From Nocardia niigatensis NBRC 100131 (GTDB taxonomy: Bacteria > Actinomycetota > Actinomycetes > Mycobacteriales > Mycobacteriaceae): a stretch of DNA of 64,000 nucleotides. Each line of letters starts with the position of its first letter. The first letter of the stretch is position 1. The notes under the pieces were generated by a model that was not told the origin of the DNA, ran no database searches, and saw only the letters and a program-made list of their open reading frames with translations. The stretch spans positions 62,001-126,000 of the forward strand of contig NZ_BAGC01000109.1 in NCBI RefSeq assembly GCF_000308655.1. Reading direction: 5' to 3'. Position numbers and translations under genes: made by a program. Below are positions 15,006 through 24,217 of this stretch, piece after piece.

Positions 15006-18000
15006 TCAACTACGCACTCCCCGTGGATATTCCGACGAGGGGTCGTCGGTATTCGCGGGTGTGCTGGTTTCGAAGTCGGCCACCGCCGCGTCGATGATTC
15101 GCCTGACCTCCGGGTCGGTGATCGCGTGGGCGAAATCGGTTACCGACATGCCGTGGCCGACGTCGACCGCCGGCCCGTCGCTCTGAAACTCCGTGGCGAA
15201 CCGCTGGTCCCCCAGCACGCCGCGCACGAGCGCGGTGACGCGGTCGACATCAATTCGCTCGCCACTGGCCAGGGGTGCGCCGGTCGACGCCCGCGCCCTG
15301 GTCGCCGCACCGAGCAGCCGGGCGGCTCGATCGTATTGCCCGGTCAGTGCCGCGGCACCCGCGAACCCCTCGACGGCCAGGGCGACGGCACGGATATCAC
15401 CGGTCAGTACGGCCGCCGACAGGCTCTCCGTGTGCAGTGCCCACGCGCCTTCGGCATCGCCGCGCAGTTCGGCGATGAATCCGAGTTCGGCCAGCACCAG
15501 GGCCTTACCATTGTGTGCCTCGATGGCGGCGAGCCAACCCAGCCATCGATTCAGGTGTTTCTCGGCGTCATCCAAGCGACCCTGCCGTCGCGCGCCTAGC
15601 CCCAGACCGATTTCGGCGAAACCCTCGCCGAGGCGGTTGGCGTGGCTGGCAGCCAGCCGCATGGCCCGATGATGCAGTTCGTCCGCTGTCCGGAACTCAC
15701 CACGCAGGAGCGCGATGCGCCCGAGTAGGGCTAGCTTGTGCGAGGTTTCGGTCCAGAGCCCGAGATCCTCGACGATCTGTAACCCTTCGTAGTGCAGATC
15801 GTTCGCCTCATCGTAACGCCCCTCGAACTCCGCGAGCACGGCCAGTGCCTCGATGGCCTTGAGCCTGCCCCAGCGGTCGCCGACCTCATCGAAGATGGCC
15901 GCGCTCGTCTGGGCGTGGTCCCTGACCATCGACAGGTCGCTGCGAGCGGTGTTCTGCGCGGCGCGCAAGCTCAGTGACGCGGCGATTCCCCAGTTGTCGT
16001 CCAGTGTCCGGAAGGTCGCCAAAGCACGGCCGACGCGGTCCTCGCTCTCGGGCAGCGCACCCGAATACCATTGCGCGTAGCCGAGAAACCATTCGCTGCG
16101 TGCGAGTGCGCGCAACTCCGTGGCGGTCTCGTCCCCGGCAAGGGTGGGTGACGGGCTGACGAGTTGGTCGGCTTCCCCGATCAGCATGGCCATGCCAGTC
16201 CGCCACCGCAGAATCGTCGCGCGCTCCACCGGGCGCAACTCGCCGGCCATCGCGCCCACCGCAGACAGATAGCGGTGTGCTTCGGTGAGCCTTCCGCGTA
16301 GGAATCCGAACCAGATCAGCGAATTGACCAGCCGATTGGCGAGCCGGACGTCGAGACGGCCGATCGCGAAATCGGCCGCCTTGCGAATGTTCGGGGACTC
16401 CACGTCGAGCAGTTCGAGCCAGCGTCGCTGATCAGGGCCGTGCAGTCCGGAACTGGCGCGCTCGCCGCGGTCGGCGTAGTACATCGCGTGTCGCAGCCGC
16501 ATTTCAAGCAGCGCCCCCGTGGTCTCCAGATGCTCGACGCAGTACGCCGCGATCGATTCCAGCAGCCGGTAGCGAGGTCCGTGCCGCGACTCCTGCATGA
16601 CTACCAGGGACTGGTCGACCAGCCGGGTCAGCGCGGCGAGGATCTCGCGGTCGTCGCCCGGATCACCGACCAGCGATCGCGCCGCCGAAAGCGAACAATC
16701 CTCGGCGTGAATCGCCAACCAGCACAACACGTCCCGTTCGATCAGGGAAAGCAGCTCCCAGCTCCAATCGATCGCGGCGCGCAGGGTGCGGTGCCGATCC
16801 GGGGAGTCCCGGAACCCACCGTCGAGCACCTGGAAGCGGCGATCGAGCTGAACCAGCAATTCGTGCACACCGAGCACCCGGATCTTCGTCGCGGCCAGCT
16901 CCAATGCCAGTGGTATTCCATCCAGTCGGCGACAGATCGCGATGATGTCGTGGACGTTGGATTCGTCGATGCGCAAACCCCGCGCTCTCGCGGCGAAAAG
17001 CTGCACCGCGCTCGCCTCGCCGAGCAGTTCGGGGCGCGCAGAGTCCGCCGGCGGCAGCTCCAGCGGCTCGACAGCGCTGATCATCTCCCCTCGCACTGCA
17101 AGCGGCGCCCGGCTCGTCGTCAGGATTCGGCAATCGGCCGATTCCGCCAGAATCGATTCCACCAGCTGTGCCGCCGCGTCAACAACATGCTCACAGTTGT
17201 CCAGCACCAGCATCGCGCGCCGCGCGCGCAGGAAGGCCACCACCCGGTCCACCGAATTCAGCCGCCCCTGGGGAAGAGACTTTCCGTTGTGGCCGGGTGG
17301 GGCGTTGACGTCGATACTCAACACCGAAAGGACCGCATCCGCCAGCACTTCTGGCCCGTGTGAGCGGTCGAGGGCATCGAATTCGACCAGCCAGATACCA
17401 TCCGCGAAGCTGTCGATCAGGCTGTGCGCCACGGCCAGCGCCAGGCGGGATTTACCAACACCGCCGGGCCCTACGAGGGTGACGAGCCGATCCGCCGCGA
17501 TTCCCGCGCGTACCTCCTGCACCACCGCTTCCCGGCCGATCAGCGCGTTCGGCGGCTCGGGCAGGTTGTGCCCGAATGTCCTGCCGCCCAACAGTATCGG
17601 CTCCGGTTGCAGGTCTACGCTCTGTTCGAGAATGGCCCGGTGCAGGTCGACGAGCTCGCGGCTGGGGTCGGCGCCCCGCGTCTCGGCGAGCAGGGTTCGG
17701 AGCTCGTTGAAGCTGTCGAGTGCGTCGGCGGCGCGCCCGGACCGGTACAGCGCGCGCATCTGAATCGACCGCAGCCTCTCGCGCAACGGATACTCGCGGA
17801 CCAGTTCGTTGATCTCGGCGATCAGCGTGCGATGTTCGCCGAGTTCGAGACGGGCCTCGGCCAGGTCACTACGCGCCGCGATCCGAGCCTCGTTCAGCGA
17901 AGCCGAAACTTCCTCGCTGAAAGGCAGATCCACGAAGTCGGCGAAGGCGGGTCCGCGCCACAGCGCCAGGGCCTCGCGAAGCAGGTCCGCTCGCACCCGT

Positions 18001-18356
18001 AGGTCGGTCGAAACCTGGGCCCGCGCAACGAGATCGAGGAAGCGTGTCGAGTCCAGACGATGGGGTTCGGCGCGAAAAATGTATCCCGCCGGTGTGGTCA
18101 CGATGTATGCTCGGCCCCCAGGCTCGGCCTCTTCCAGCGCACGACGCAGCTGAGAAACTTTCGTGTGCAACGACCGGGTGGGATGGCTCGGCGCGGACTC
18201 GGGCCACAGGTCCTCGATCAGCCGGTCGGCGGAGACTGGGACGCCGGCATGGGCGATGAGGTCGGCGAGCAACGCTCGAACCAGCGACTCCGGTATCGAC
18301 ACCGCATCGCCGAGATCCGTCACGACGTCCAATGGCCCCAATACCCCGATCTGCAC
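15006..18356 (-). CDS. AfsR-like SARP regulator with NB-ARC/STAND ATPase and TPR region
   Basis: A 1116-residue transcription activator. Domains in order: OmpR-type winged HTH (about 1-95), BTAD (about 100-248), STAND/NB-ARC ATPase (about 270-600), and a helical TPR-like C-terminal half. The Walker A site is GPGGVGKS (296-303) and the Walker B-like site is AMLVLDNCEHVVD. This is the AfsR layout, in which ATP binding and partner contacts gate DNA binding to 11-bp direct repeats near -35. It is divergent from a second SARP gene across a 439-base gap, at the left end of the polyketide cluster, so it is a likely pathway regulator. Confidence 0.88.
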   Translation of the reverse strand: MQIGVLGPLDVVTDLGDAVSIPESLVRALLADLIAHAGVPVSADRLIEDLWPESAPSHPTRSLHTKVSQLRRALEEAEPGGRAYIVTTPAGYIFRAEPHRLDSTRFLDLVARAQVSTDLRVRADLLREALALWRGPAFADFVDLPFSEEVSASLNEARIAARSDLAEARLELGEHRTLIAEINELVREYPLRERLRSIQMRALYRSGRAADALDSFNELRTLLAETRGADPSRELVDLHRAILEQSVDLQPEPILLGGRTFGHNLPEPPNALIGREAVVQEVRAGIAADRLVTLVGPGGVGKSRLALAVAHSLIDSFADGIWLVEFDALDRSHGPEVLADAVLSVLSIDVNAPPGHNGKSLPQGRLNSVDRVVAFLRARRAMLVLDNCEHVVDAAAQLVESILAESADCRILTTSRAPLAVRGEMISAVEPLELPPADSARPELLGEASAVQLFAARARGLRIDESNVHDIIAICRRLDGIPLALELAATKIRVLGVHELLVQLDRRFQVLDGGFRDSPDRHRTLRAAIDWSWELLSLIERDVLCWLAIHAEDCSLSAARSLVGDPGDDREILAALTRLVDQSLVVMQESRHGPRYRLLESIAAYCVEHLETTGALLEMRLRHAMYYADRGERASSGLHGPDQRRWLELLDVESPNIRKAADFAIGRLDVRLANRLVNSLIWFGFLRGRLTEAHRYLSAVGAMAGELRPVERATILRWRTGMAMLIGEADQLVSPSPTLAGDETATELRALARSEWFLGYAQWYSGALPESEDRVGRALATFRTLDDNWGIAASLSLRAAQNTARSDLSMVRDHAQTSAAIFDEVGDRWGRLKAIEALAVLAEFEGRYDEANDLHYEGLQIVEDLGLWTETSHKLALLGRIALLRGEFRTADELHHRAMRLAASHANRLGEGFAEIGLGLGARRQGRLDDAEKHLNRWLGWLAAIEAHNGKALVLAELGFIAELRGDAEGAWALHTESLSAAVLTGDIRAVALAVEGFAGAAALTGQYDRAARLLGAATRARASTGAPLASGERIDVDRVTALVRGVLGDQRFATEFQSDGPAVDVGHGMSVTDFAHAITDPEVRRIIDAAVADFETSTPANTDDPSSEYPRGVRS

Positions 18357-18424
18357 GCCCCAATCCTACCCATGTCATTTTCTGATCATGCGATCGGAAA
18401 CCCAACGGTCGCTTCGTAAGTGAG

Positions 18425-18446
18425 CCCGAAGCGAACCCGAAGGGAC
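18425..18446. promoter_or_regulatory. Candidate SARP box (two 11-bp direct repeats)
   Basis: CCCGAAGCGAA followed directly by CCCGAAGGGAC, 9 of 11 identical. SARP proteins bind paired repeats with 11-bp spacing. The site lies between the two regulators and could serve auto- or cross-regulation. Confidence 0.4.
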
Positions 18447-18478
18447 ATCCGACACAATGATGGCGAACGACCGGCCAC

Positions 18479-18518
18479 GGCCACCGTAGGAGGGGGAACA
18501 GGTCAACCGGCGGTGGCC
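18479..18518 (+). promoter_or_regulatory. Leader hairpin with purine-rich loop
   Basis: GGCCACCG (18479-18486) pairs with CGGTGGCC (18511-18518). The 24-base loop contains AGGAGGGGG, a perfect-looking ribosome site with no suitable start codon after it. It may affect transcript stability or attenuation upstream of the SARP gene. Confidence 0.35.
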
Positions 18519-18795
18519 TGATCGTTCATGTCGCATGTGTCACGGTCTTCGACAACAGGCGCAGATCACGTCTCGCCGACCGGACCTGGGGGAGGACTCC
18601 GAATCCGGGATCGACACCACACCAGCGCCCCCGATGCCGTGGGCGCTAGGACAAGGGGTTCAACCAGTGTGTCCCGTGAGCCCCGCCGTCCCGCCGTACG
18701 CTCGGCCGACCCACGAATTCGTCGGCGCCGAGAGCGTTCGGAGTTCGGCTGTCCGCGAATCAGCACCGTCAGGGATATCCGTACCAGGGGAAATC

Positions 18796-20853
18796 GTGTT
18801 GTTCAGTGTTCTCGGACCGCTCGAGGTCCGGCATAAAGACAAGCCATTGCGACTCGGTGGCGTGAAACAGCGGGCAACCCTCGCGTACCTACTTCTGCAT
18901 CCCAATTCCGTCGTCCCGGCCAGCCAACTGCTGGATGCCCTGTGGCCCAACGAAGCAATGCCCACCTCGGCCCGGAAAATCCTGCACAACGCAGTCTGGT
19001 CATTGCGCAATCTCTTCCCGGACGACAACAGCGAATCGATCGCCTTGATCAGGCGCCCGCCGGGCTACGTGCTCGAGGTCGATACCGACTGCATCGACCT
19101 GCATCGGTTCTACCATCTCGCCGACCTCGGCCGCGCTGCGGCGACCGCCGTCGATCTGGACACAGCCGCTGCCCGGCTGGCCGAATCGCTGTCGCTGTGG
19201 CGCGGTTCGCCGCTGTCCGATCTCACCGAGCACGGTGTCGACTGGCCCGAGCTCGCCGCCGCTGAAGACGCGCGAATGTCGGTGTCGGAGGACTATTTCG
19301 AGATCGAGCTGGCGCGCGGCAACCACGCCAAGGTGGTCGACGCGCTCAGCGCGCTGGCCGACTCCGGCCAATTGCGCGAACGGTCCTGCGGACAGCTCAT
19401 GCTCGCGCTGTATCGGGGCCGTCGGCCCTCGGACGCACTGGCCGTCTACACAGCGTGGCGAAATTCACTCATCGAGAACTACGGGCTCGAGCCGGGTTTC
19501 GAGCTGCAGCAACTGCAGCAGGCCATTCTGCTGCAGAGCCCGTCGCTGACGCTGCCCGATGTCGAGCCCCCGCGCCACGAACCCATGGTGGTGGTCACGA
19601 CGACCGACGAGATCACCCGGTCCACCGTGCTGTCGGTCCAGATCGAGCCGGGCGGGACGGAGGATTCGACCACGGACAACCCGACCATGGGTGAACGCTA
19701 TCTACCGGCCATCCGGGCCACCGCCGAGTCCCTCGGCGGCGTTGTCATCGGCGTCATCGGGACCACCGTGATGACGGCGTTCCCCGAACCGTGCGAGGTA
19801 TCGGAGGTGGTGTCCGCAGCGATTCAGCCGCCCGAGTGGATCACCACGGTCCCAGCCGAATTCGCCTCACGGGTCAAACCGCGTTTCCGGGCCGCGGTGG
19901 TGACCGGGGAGGCGGAGAGGCGAGTCCCCCGGGCCTACGCCGATCTGCGCAACTCGAGCAGGTACGCCGATCTGTTCGACGAATGCGAACGATTGCTGCT
20001 CAATGCACCCTACGGCGTGGTGGTGGTGAGCGAACGCACCCGCCGCGAAACCGAGCATCTGATTCGCTATCGGCAGCAACCGACCGGACACTGGCACGCG
20101 GAGAGTGCCGGCACCGCGGATGGTCCGGACGCCGAAACAGACCCCGACGTCCGGATGCTGCTCGGGCTGCGGGAGCGGGTCCGGCATCGGAGGGCGTCAC
20201 ATCTGGTCGCGGTGGTCGCGCCCGCCGCTGCGAGCGCCCGACGGGTAGCTCGCATGTTCCGCAATTCCATACGCGGGCAAGGAGACTCCGAACTGGTCCT
20301 GTGCGCTCGCTTCGGCGGCGCCGATCACCTCGAGACCCATCGGACGATGCTCGCCGCCGCCTGCGGATTCCGCGTCGACGACGCGCACGGGTGGATCTCG
20401 GCGAAACTGGCCGACGCGGTGGGACATCCGCTGCGCCCGCCGGTCTCGGCGCGCAAGCTCGCCGCGGCACTGTATCCGCTCGCCACCTCCACGGGGACCG
20501 ACGAACCGGTCCAGGTCCGGGAGATGCTCGCCGCCTGGACTGAATTGCTGTGCGCCAAAGCCGGACTGCGGCCCACGACGGTGGTCTTCGAGGACGCCCA
20601 TCTCGCCGATCAAGTCACTCTGAACTTCCTCGAAACGCTGCTCGACAGCGCCGAACGCGCTCCTCTGCTTGTCGTGCTCACCGGCGAGGGTTCGCTGGCC
20701 CACAGCCGGTTCGCGCGCATCGCCAGTACCCGGGAGTCCACGCTCATCACCTCCGATATCCGGCCCGGTCGACGACCGGCCAATCGCCGACGCGCAACCG
20801 CCCATCTCACCGCCACGACCGACCTGCACCCGGCGACCATCGCCGCCAGTTGA
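18796..20853 (+). CDS. SARP regulator with degenerate cyclase-like and ATPase-like domains
   Basis: I start at GTG 18796, 6 bases after AGGGGA, because the winged HTH begins at once (MLFSVLGPLEVRHKDKPLRL); an in-frame ATG at 18535 would add 87 low-complexity residues. The 685-residue protein has wHTH (1-93), BTAD (about 95-245), a segment like class III nucleotide cyclases (about 300-410, LGGVVIGVIGTTVMTAFPEP), and a region like the ATPase that follows such cyclases (about 430-660, with FEDAHLADQ as Walker B). The P-loop position reads APAAASARRVARM, with no GxxGxGKS, so ATP binding is doubtful. This resembles the PimR-type layout. It is probably the pathway-specific activator, next to the first biosynthetic gene. 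Confidence 0.82.
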   Translation: MLFSVLGPLEVRHKDKPLRLGGVKQRATLAYLLLHPNSVVPASQLLDALWPNEAMPTSARKILHNAVWSLRNLFPDDNSESIALIRRPPGYVLEVDTDCIDLHRFYHLADLGRAAATAVDLDTAAARLAESLSLWRGSPLSDLTEHGVDWPELAAAEDARMSVSEDYFEIELARGNHAKVVDALSALADSGQLRERSCGQLMLALYRGRRPSDALAVYTAWRNSLIENYGLEPGFELQQLQQAILLQSPSLTLPDVEPPRHEPMVVVTTTDEITRSTVLSVQIEPGGTEDSTTDNPTMGERYLPAIRATAESLGGVVIGVIGTTVMTAFPEPCEVSEVVSAAIQPPEWITTVPAEFASRVKPRFRAAVVTGEAERRVPRAYADLRNSSRYADLFDECERLLLNAPYGVVVVSERTRRETEHLIRYRQQPTGHWHAESAGTADGPDAETDPDVRMLLGLRERVRHRRASHLVAVVAPAAASARRVARMFRNSIRGQGDSELVLCARFGGADHLETHRTMLAAACGFRVDDAHGWISAKLADAVGHPLRPPVSARKLAAALYPLATSTGTDEPVQVREMLAAWTELLCAKAGLRPTTVVFEDAHLADQVTLNFLETLLDSAERAPLLVVLTGEGSLAHSRFARIASTRESTLITSDIRPGRRPANRRRATAHLTATTDLHPATIAAS

Positions 20854-20898
20854 TCCGAACTCTTACCGCGGCAACACAATCGAAGAGGAAACGACCTG

Positions 20899-22389
20899 AT
20901 GACCGAACCACTGTCGATCCGTCCGGACGATGGGCGCTATCGCGGGCTGATATCCGGCTCGAATACTCGATGGGTGGGATCACCCGACTACATCCGCCTG
21001 GCGTTGTCCACCGAGCACGTGGTCGACGCCCTGCAACAGGCGGTCGACGATGATCTGCGCGTCGTGGTCCGCAGCGGCGGCCACTGCGACGAGGACTTCA
21101 CCGCGAACGGCAAAGTCCGGGTGGTCATCGACGTATCAGCACTGGACACAGTGCACTTCGACGCGGCGATGGGTGCGTTCGCCGTGGGCCCGGGCGCCAT
21201 ACTCGGGAGGGTCTATGCGACGCTCTACAAGCGCTGGGGCGTGACGCTGCCCGGCGGCACCTGTCCCACGGTCGGCGCGGGCGGTCATGTCGCGGGCGGC
21301 GGATACGGCGCGCTGTCACGCCTGCACGGGCTCATCGTCGACCATCTGTACGCCGTCGAGGTGGTCGTGGTCGACGCGGACGGCCGCGCACGAGCGGTCA
21401 TCGCGACCCGGGAGGCCGATGATCCGCACCGCGACCTGTGGTGGGCGCACACCGGTGCGGGTGGCGGCAATTTCGGCATCGTGACCCGGTATTGGTTCCG
21501 ATCGCCCGAGGCCGTCGGGGATGACCCCGCGCGGTTGCTGCCCACCCCGCCCGCCGAGCTGATCGTCTCCGATGTCTCGTGGTCCTGGGACGACCTGGAC
21601 GAGGCCGGATTCGCCCGTCTGGTCGATAATTTCGGGGAATGGCACGAACGCCATGCGAGCCCCGACTCCGCGCACCTGAGCCTGTTCAGCCAGTTGAAGC
21701 TCCAGCATCGCTCGGCGGGGTCGTTCCGAATGAGCACCCAGATCGACGCCTCCGAACCGGATGCCGAGCGGACCCTCGACGCCTTTCTGGCAGCGATGGC
21801 CGAGGGCACGGGAGCGACCTACACGGTCAACGACCGCAGCCGGGTGCCGTGGTTCTACGCGGTGAAGGAATGGTTCGGCTTCGTCGAGGCCGCGGTCGCG
21901 CGCTGGAAGGTGAAGTCCGCGTATATGCGCCGAGCGCTGCCGGAGCCGCAGCTCGACGCGCTGTACCGGCAACTGACCCGCGAGGACTATCCGCACCCGT
22001 ACGCCATGGTCGCGCTGGTCAGCTACGGCGGCCGGATCAACGCGGTGGCCACCGACGCGACCGCTGCGGCACAACGTGATTCGGTTCTCAAGATGATGTA
22101 CGTGACGCTGTGGACCGACCCGGCCGAGGACGACCAGCACGATCGCTGGATCCGTGAATGCTATGCCGACGTCTACGCGGCGACGGGTGGCGTGCCGGCG
22201 CCCGGCGAGGTGACCGACGGCTGCTTCATCAACTACGCCGACGCCGATCTGGCCGACCCGGCCCACAATGGCTCGGACGTGCCCTGGCACCGTCTGTATT
22301 TCAAGGACAACTACCCCGCGCTGCAGGCCGTGAAGGCGAAATGGGATCCGCGCGAGGTGTTCTCGCACGGCCTGTCGATCCGGGCCTGA
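20899..22389 (+). CDS. Berberine-bridge-enzyme-like FAD oxidase (bicovalent FAD)
   Basis: A 496-residue PCMH-type flavoprotein with a C-terminal BBE segment. Both residues that attach FAD are present: His62 in RSGGHCDED and Cys122 in GGTCPTVGAGGH. WWAHTGAGGGNFGIVT is the conserved FAD/substrate block, and the BBE tail has YFKDNYPAL and AKWDPREVF. Such enzymes oxidise alcohols or C-N bonds using O2. No signal peptide or Tat motif is seen. It is the only biosynthetic gene on the plus strand and follows the SARP gene by 45 bases. A likely role is dehydrogenation of the piperideine or its 4-hydroxyl, as proposed for related oxidases in coelimycin-type clusters. Confidence 0.88.
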   Translation: MTEPLSIRPDDGRYRGLISGSNTRWVGSPDYIRLALSTEHVVDALQQAVDDDLRVVVRSGGHCDEDFTANGKVRVVIDVSALDTVHFDAAMGAFAVGPGAILGRVYATLYKRWGVTLPGGTCPTVGAGGHVAGGGYGALSRLHGLIVDHLYAVEVVVVDADGRARAVIATREADDPHRDLWWAHTGAGGGNFGIVTRYWFRSPEAVGDDPARLLPTPPAELIVSDVSWSWDDLDEAGFARLVDNFGEWHERHASPDSAHLSLFSQLKLQHRSAGSFRMSTQIDASEPDAERTLDAFLAAMAEGTGATYTVNDRSRVPWFYAVKEWFGFVEAAVARWKVKSAYMRRALPEPQLDALYRQLTREDYPHPYAMVALVSYGGRINAVATDATAAAQRDSVLKMMYVTLWTDPAEDDQHDRWIRECYADVYAATGGVPAPGEVTDGCFINYADADLADPAHNGSDVPWHRLYFKDNYPALQAVKAKWDPREVFSHGLSIRA

Positions 22390-22391
22390 CG

Positions 22392-22432
22392 CCGAGGTCC
22401 CGGTGGGCGGCTGCCGCCCACCGGGACCTCGG
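22392..22432. terminator. Bidirectional terminator between convergent genes
   Basis: A perfect 19-bp stem (CCGAGGTCCCGGTGGGCGG with its complement) and a 3-base CTG loop, placed exactly between the stops of the BBE-like oxidase and the carboxylase epsilon gene. Confidence 0.85.
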
Positions 22433-22433
22433 G

Positions 22434-22631
22434 TCAAGGCCACTGTCCCCGATGACGCCACGACGTGGGTGGCTGCCGCGCGGGTGAGGGCAGCGCCCAG
22501 GCCGCCGCACGGACCCCCGTGGTATGCCGCGGCGGCCGCGTCAACGTGGTCAAGGCCAGGACCAGGGCGGCGAGTTCGTCATCGCCCGGTCGCCCCGACT
22601 CCACCGCCAGCACCGCTGGTCCGCCGCTCAT
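22434..22631 (-). CDS. Acyl-CoA carboxylase epsilon subunit
   Basis: A 65-residue protein with the family pattern: GRPGDDELAALVLAL near the N-terminus, a variable linker, and a C-terminal Trp-rich end (PPTSWRHRGQWP). Epsilon subunits stabilise actinobacterial acyl-CoA carboxylase complexes. Its ATG overlaps the beta-subunit stop (ATGA), so the two are made together. It ends 2 bases before the strong convergent terminator and is the last gene of the long leftward operon. Confidence 0.8.
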   Translation of the reverse strand: MSGGPAVLAVESGRPGDDELAALVLALTTLTRPPRHTTGVRAAAWALPSPARQPPTSWRHRGQWP

Positions 22632-24217
22632 GCGGGCGGATTGCCGTGTTTGCGGGCGGGCAGGGGCGCGTGCTTGGCGCTGAGCATCGCCAGGCTGTCG
22701 ATGAGCACGGCCCGGGTGTCGGCGGGGTCGATGACATCGTCGACCAGCCCGCGCTCGGCGGCGTAGTACGGATGCATCAGCTCCTGCTGGTATTCCTTGA
22801 TCCGCTGGGCCCGAACCAGATCCGGGTCCGGCGCGGAACCGATCTCGCGGCGGAAGATCACCTGAGCGGCCCCCTCCGCGCCCATCACGGCGACCTCGTT
22901 GGACGGCCAGGCGAACGACAGGTCGGCGCCGATGGATCGGGAATCCATGACGATGTACGCCCCGCCGAACGCCTTGCGCAGGATCACCTGCACCCGCGGG
23001 ACGGTGGCGTTGCAGTAGGCGTAGAGCAGTTTCGCGCCGTGCCGGATGATGCCCGCGTGCTCCTGATCGGTGCCGGGCAGGAAGCCCGGCACGTCGACCA
23101 GGGTCACGATGGGGATATTGAACGCGTCGCAGGTCTGCACGAATCGCGCCGCCTTCTCCGAGGCCTCGATATCGAGCACGCCGGCCAGGACGCAGGGCTG
23201 GTTCGCCACGATGCCGACCACCTCACCGCCGAGGCGGGCGAAGACGCAGAGGATATTGCGGGCCCAGTGCGCGTGCACCTCGAAGTACTCGCCGTCGTCG
23301 ACGATTTCCTCGATGACGGCCCGCATGTCGTAGGCCTGGCTGGAATCGGCGGGCACCAGGTCGGCCAGGGCGTCGTTGCGCCGATCGGGTGCGTCGGCCG
23401 GCTCCTCGGCGGGCGGGCGCTCACGATTGTTGGCGGGCAGCAGCGAGATCAGGTAGCGCACCTCGTCGAGGCATTCCTCCTCGGTGTCGTACACGAATCC
23501 CGCCACGCCCGAACCGGAGCCGTGCACGTCCGCGCCGCCCAGTTCGTCATGGGACACCTGCTCGCCGGTCACCGTGCGCACCACATCGGGTCCGGTGACG
23601 TACATCTGCGAGATGCCGCGCACCATGAAGACGAAGTCGGTCAGGGCCGGCGAGTACGCGGCGCCGCCCGCACAGGGTCCGAGCATCACGCTGATCTGCG
23701 GGATCACCCCCGAGGCGCGGACGTGGCGGCGGAAGATGCCGCCGTACCCGGCCAGCGCGGTCACGCCCTCGTGAATCCGAGCGCCCGCACCGTCGTTCAG
23801 GCCGACCAGCGGCGCGCCGGCCGACTCGGCCAGGTCCATGAGCTTGTGGATCTTCTCCGCGTGCGCCTCACCGAGCGAGCCGCCGAAGATCCGGAAGTCG
23901 TGGCCGTAGGCGAATACCGTGCGCCCGTGGACCTTTCCCCAGCCGGTCACCACGCCGTCGGTGTGCGGCTTGCGGTCGGCCATGCCGAAGGCGGTGGCCC
24001 GGTGCCGCCGCAGCTGATCGACCTCGCGGAAGGTGCCCGGGTCGAACAGCAGCTCCAGCCGTTCGCGCACCGTGAGTTTGCCGATCGAGTGCTGGCGTTC
24101 GGTGGCACTCGGCGGAATACCGTGTACCGCTTCGTGTTTCACGCCGTGCATTTCGGCGACCCGCGATCGCAGCCGCGGGGGCGCGATGGCGGCGGGCCGT
24201 TCGACGAGTTCGGTCAT
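22628..24217 (-). CDS. Acyl-CoA carboxylase carboxyltransferase (beta) subunit
   Basis: A 529-residue carboxyltransferase, full length. The two oxyanion sites are seen as GPCAGGAAYSPA and RKAFGGAYIVM. In the streptomycete homologues the residue after GGAY sets specificity: Asp in propionyl-specific PccB, Ile in AccB, which also takes acetyl-CoA. Here it is Ile, so malonyl-CoA production is plausible. That fits a PKS whose six AT domains all look malonyl-specific. The start overlaps the PKS3 stop (TGATG), coupling precursor supply to the synthase. The biotin carboxylase (alpha) subunit is not in the window. Confidence 0.88.
   Translation of the reverse strand: MTELVERPAAIAPPRLRSRVAEMHGVKHEAVHGIPPSATERQHSIGKLTVRERLELLFDPGTFREVDQLRRHRATAFGMADRKPHTDGVVTGWGKVHGRTVFAYGHDFRIFGGSLGEAHAEKIHKLMDLAESAGAPLVGLNDGAGARIHEGVTALAGYGGIFRRHVRASGVIPQISVMLGPCAGGAAYSPALTDFVFMVRGISQMYVTGPDVVRTVTGEQVSHDELGGADVHGSGSGVAGFVYDTEEECLDEVRYLISLLPANNRERPPAEEPADAPDRRNDALADLVPADSSQAYDMRAVIEEIVDDGEYFEVHAHWARNILCVFARLGGEVVGIVANQPCVLAGVLDIEASEKAARFVQTCDAFNIPIVTLVDVPGFLPGTDQEHAGIIRHGAKLLYAYCNATVPRVQVILRKAFGGAYIVMDSRSIGADLSFAWPSNEVAVMGAEGAAQVIFRREIGSAPDPDLVRAQRIKEYQQELMHPYYAAERGLVDDVIDPADTRAVLIDSLAMLSAKHAPLPARKHGNPPA

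Larger units (their letters stand above)
18357..18795. promoter_or_regulatory. Divergent regulatory region between two SARP genes
   Basis: This gap holds two adjacent 11-bp direct repeats (18425-18446) and a hairpin (18479-18518) whose loop carries AGGAGGGGG. The rightward frame is open from an ATG at 18535, but I start that gene at 18796. If the longer start is real, the gap shortens to 178 bases. Confidence 0.5.
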
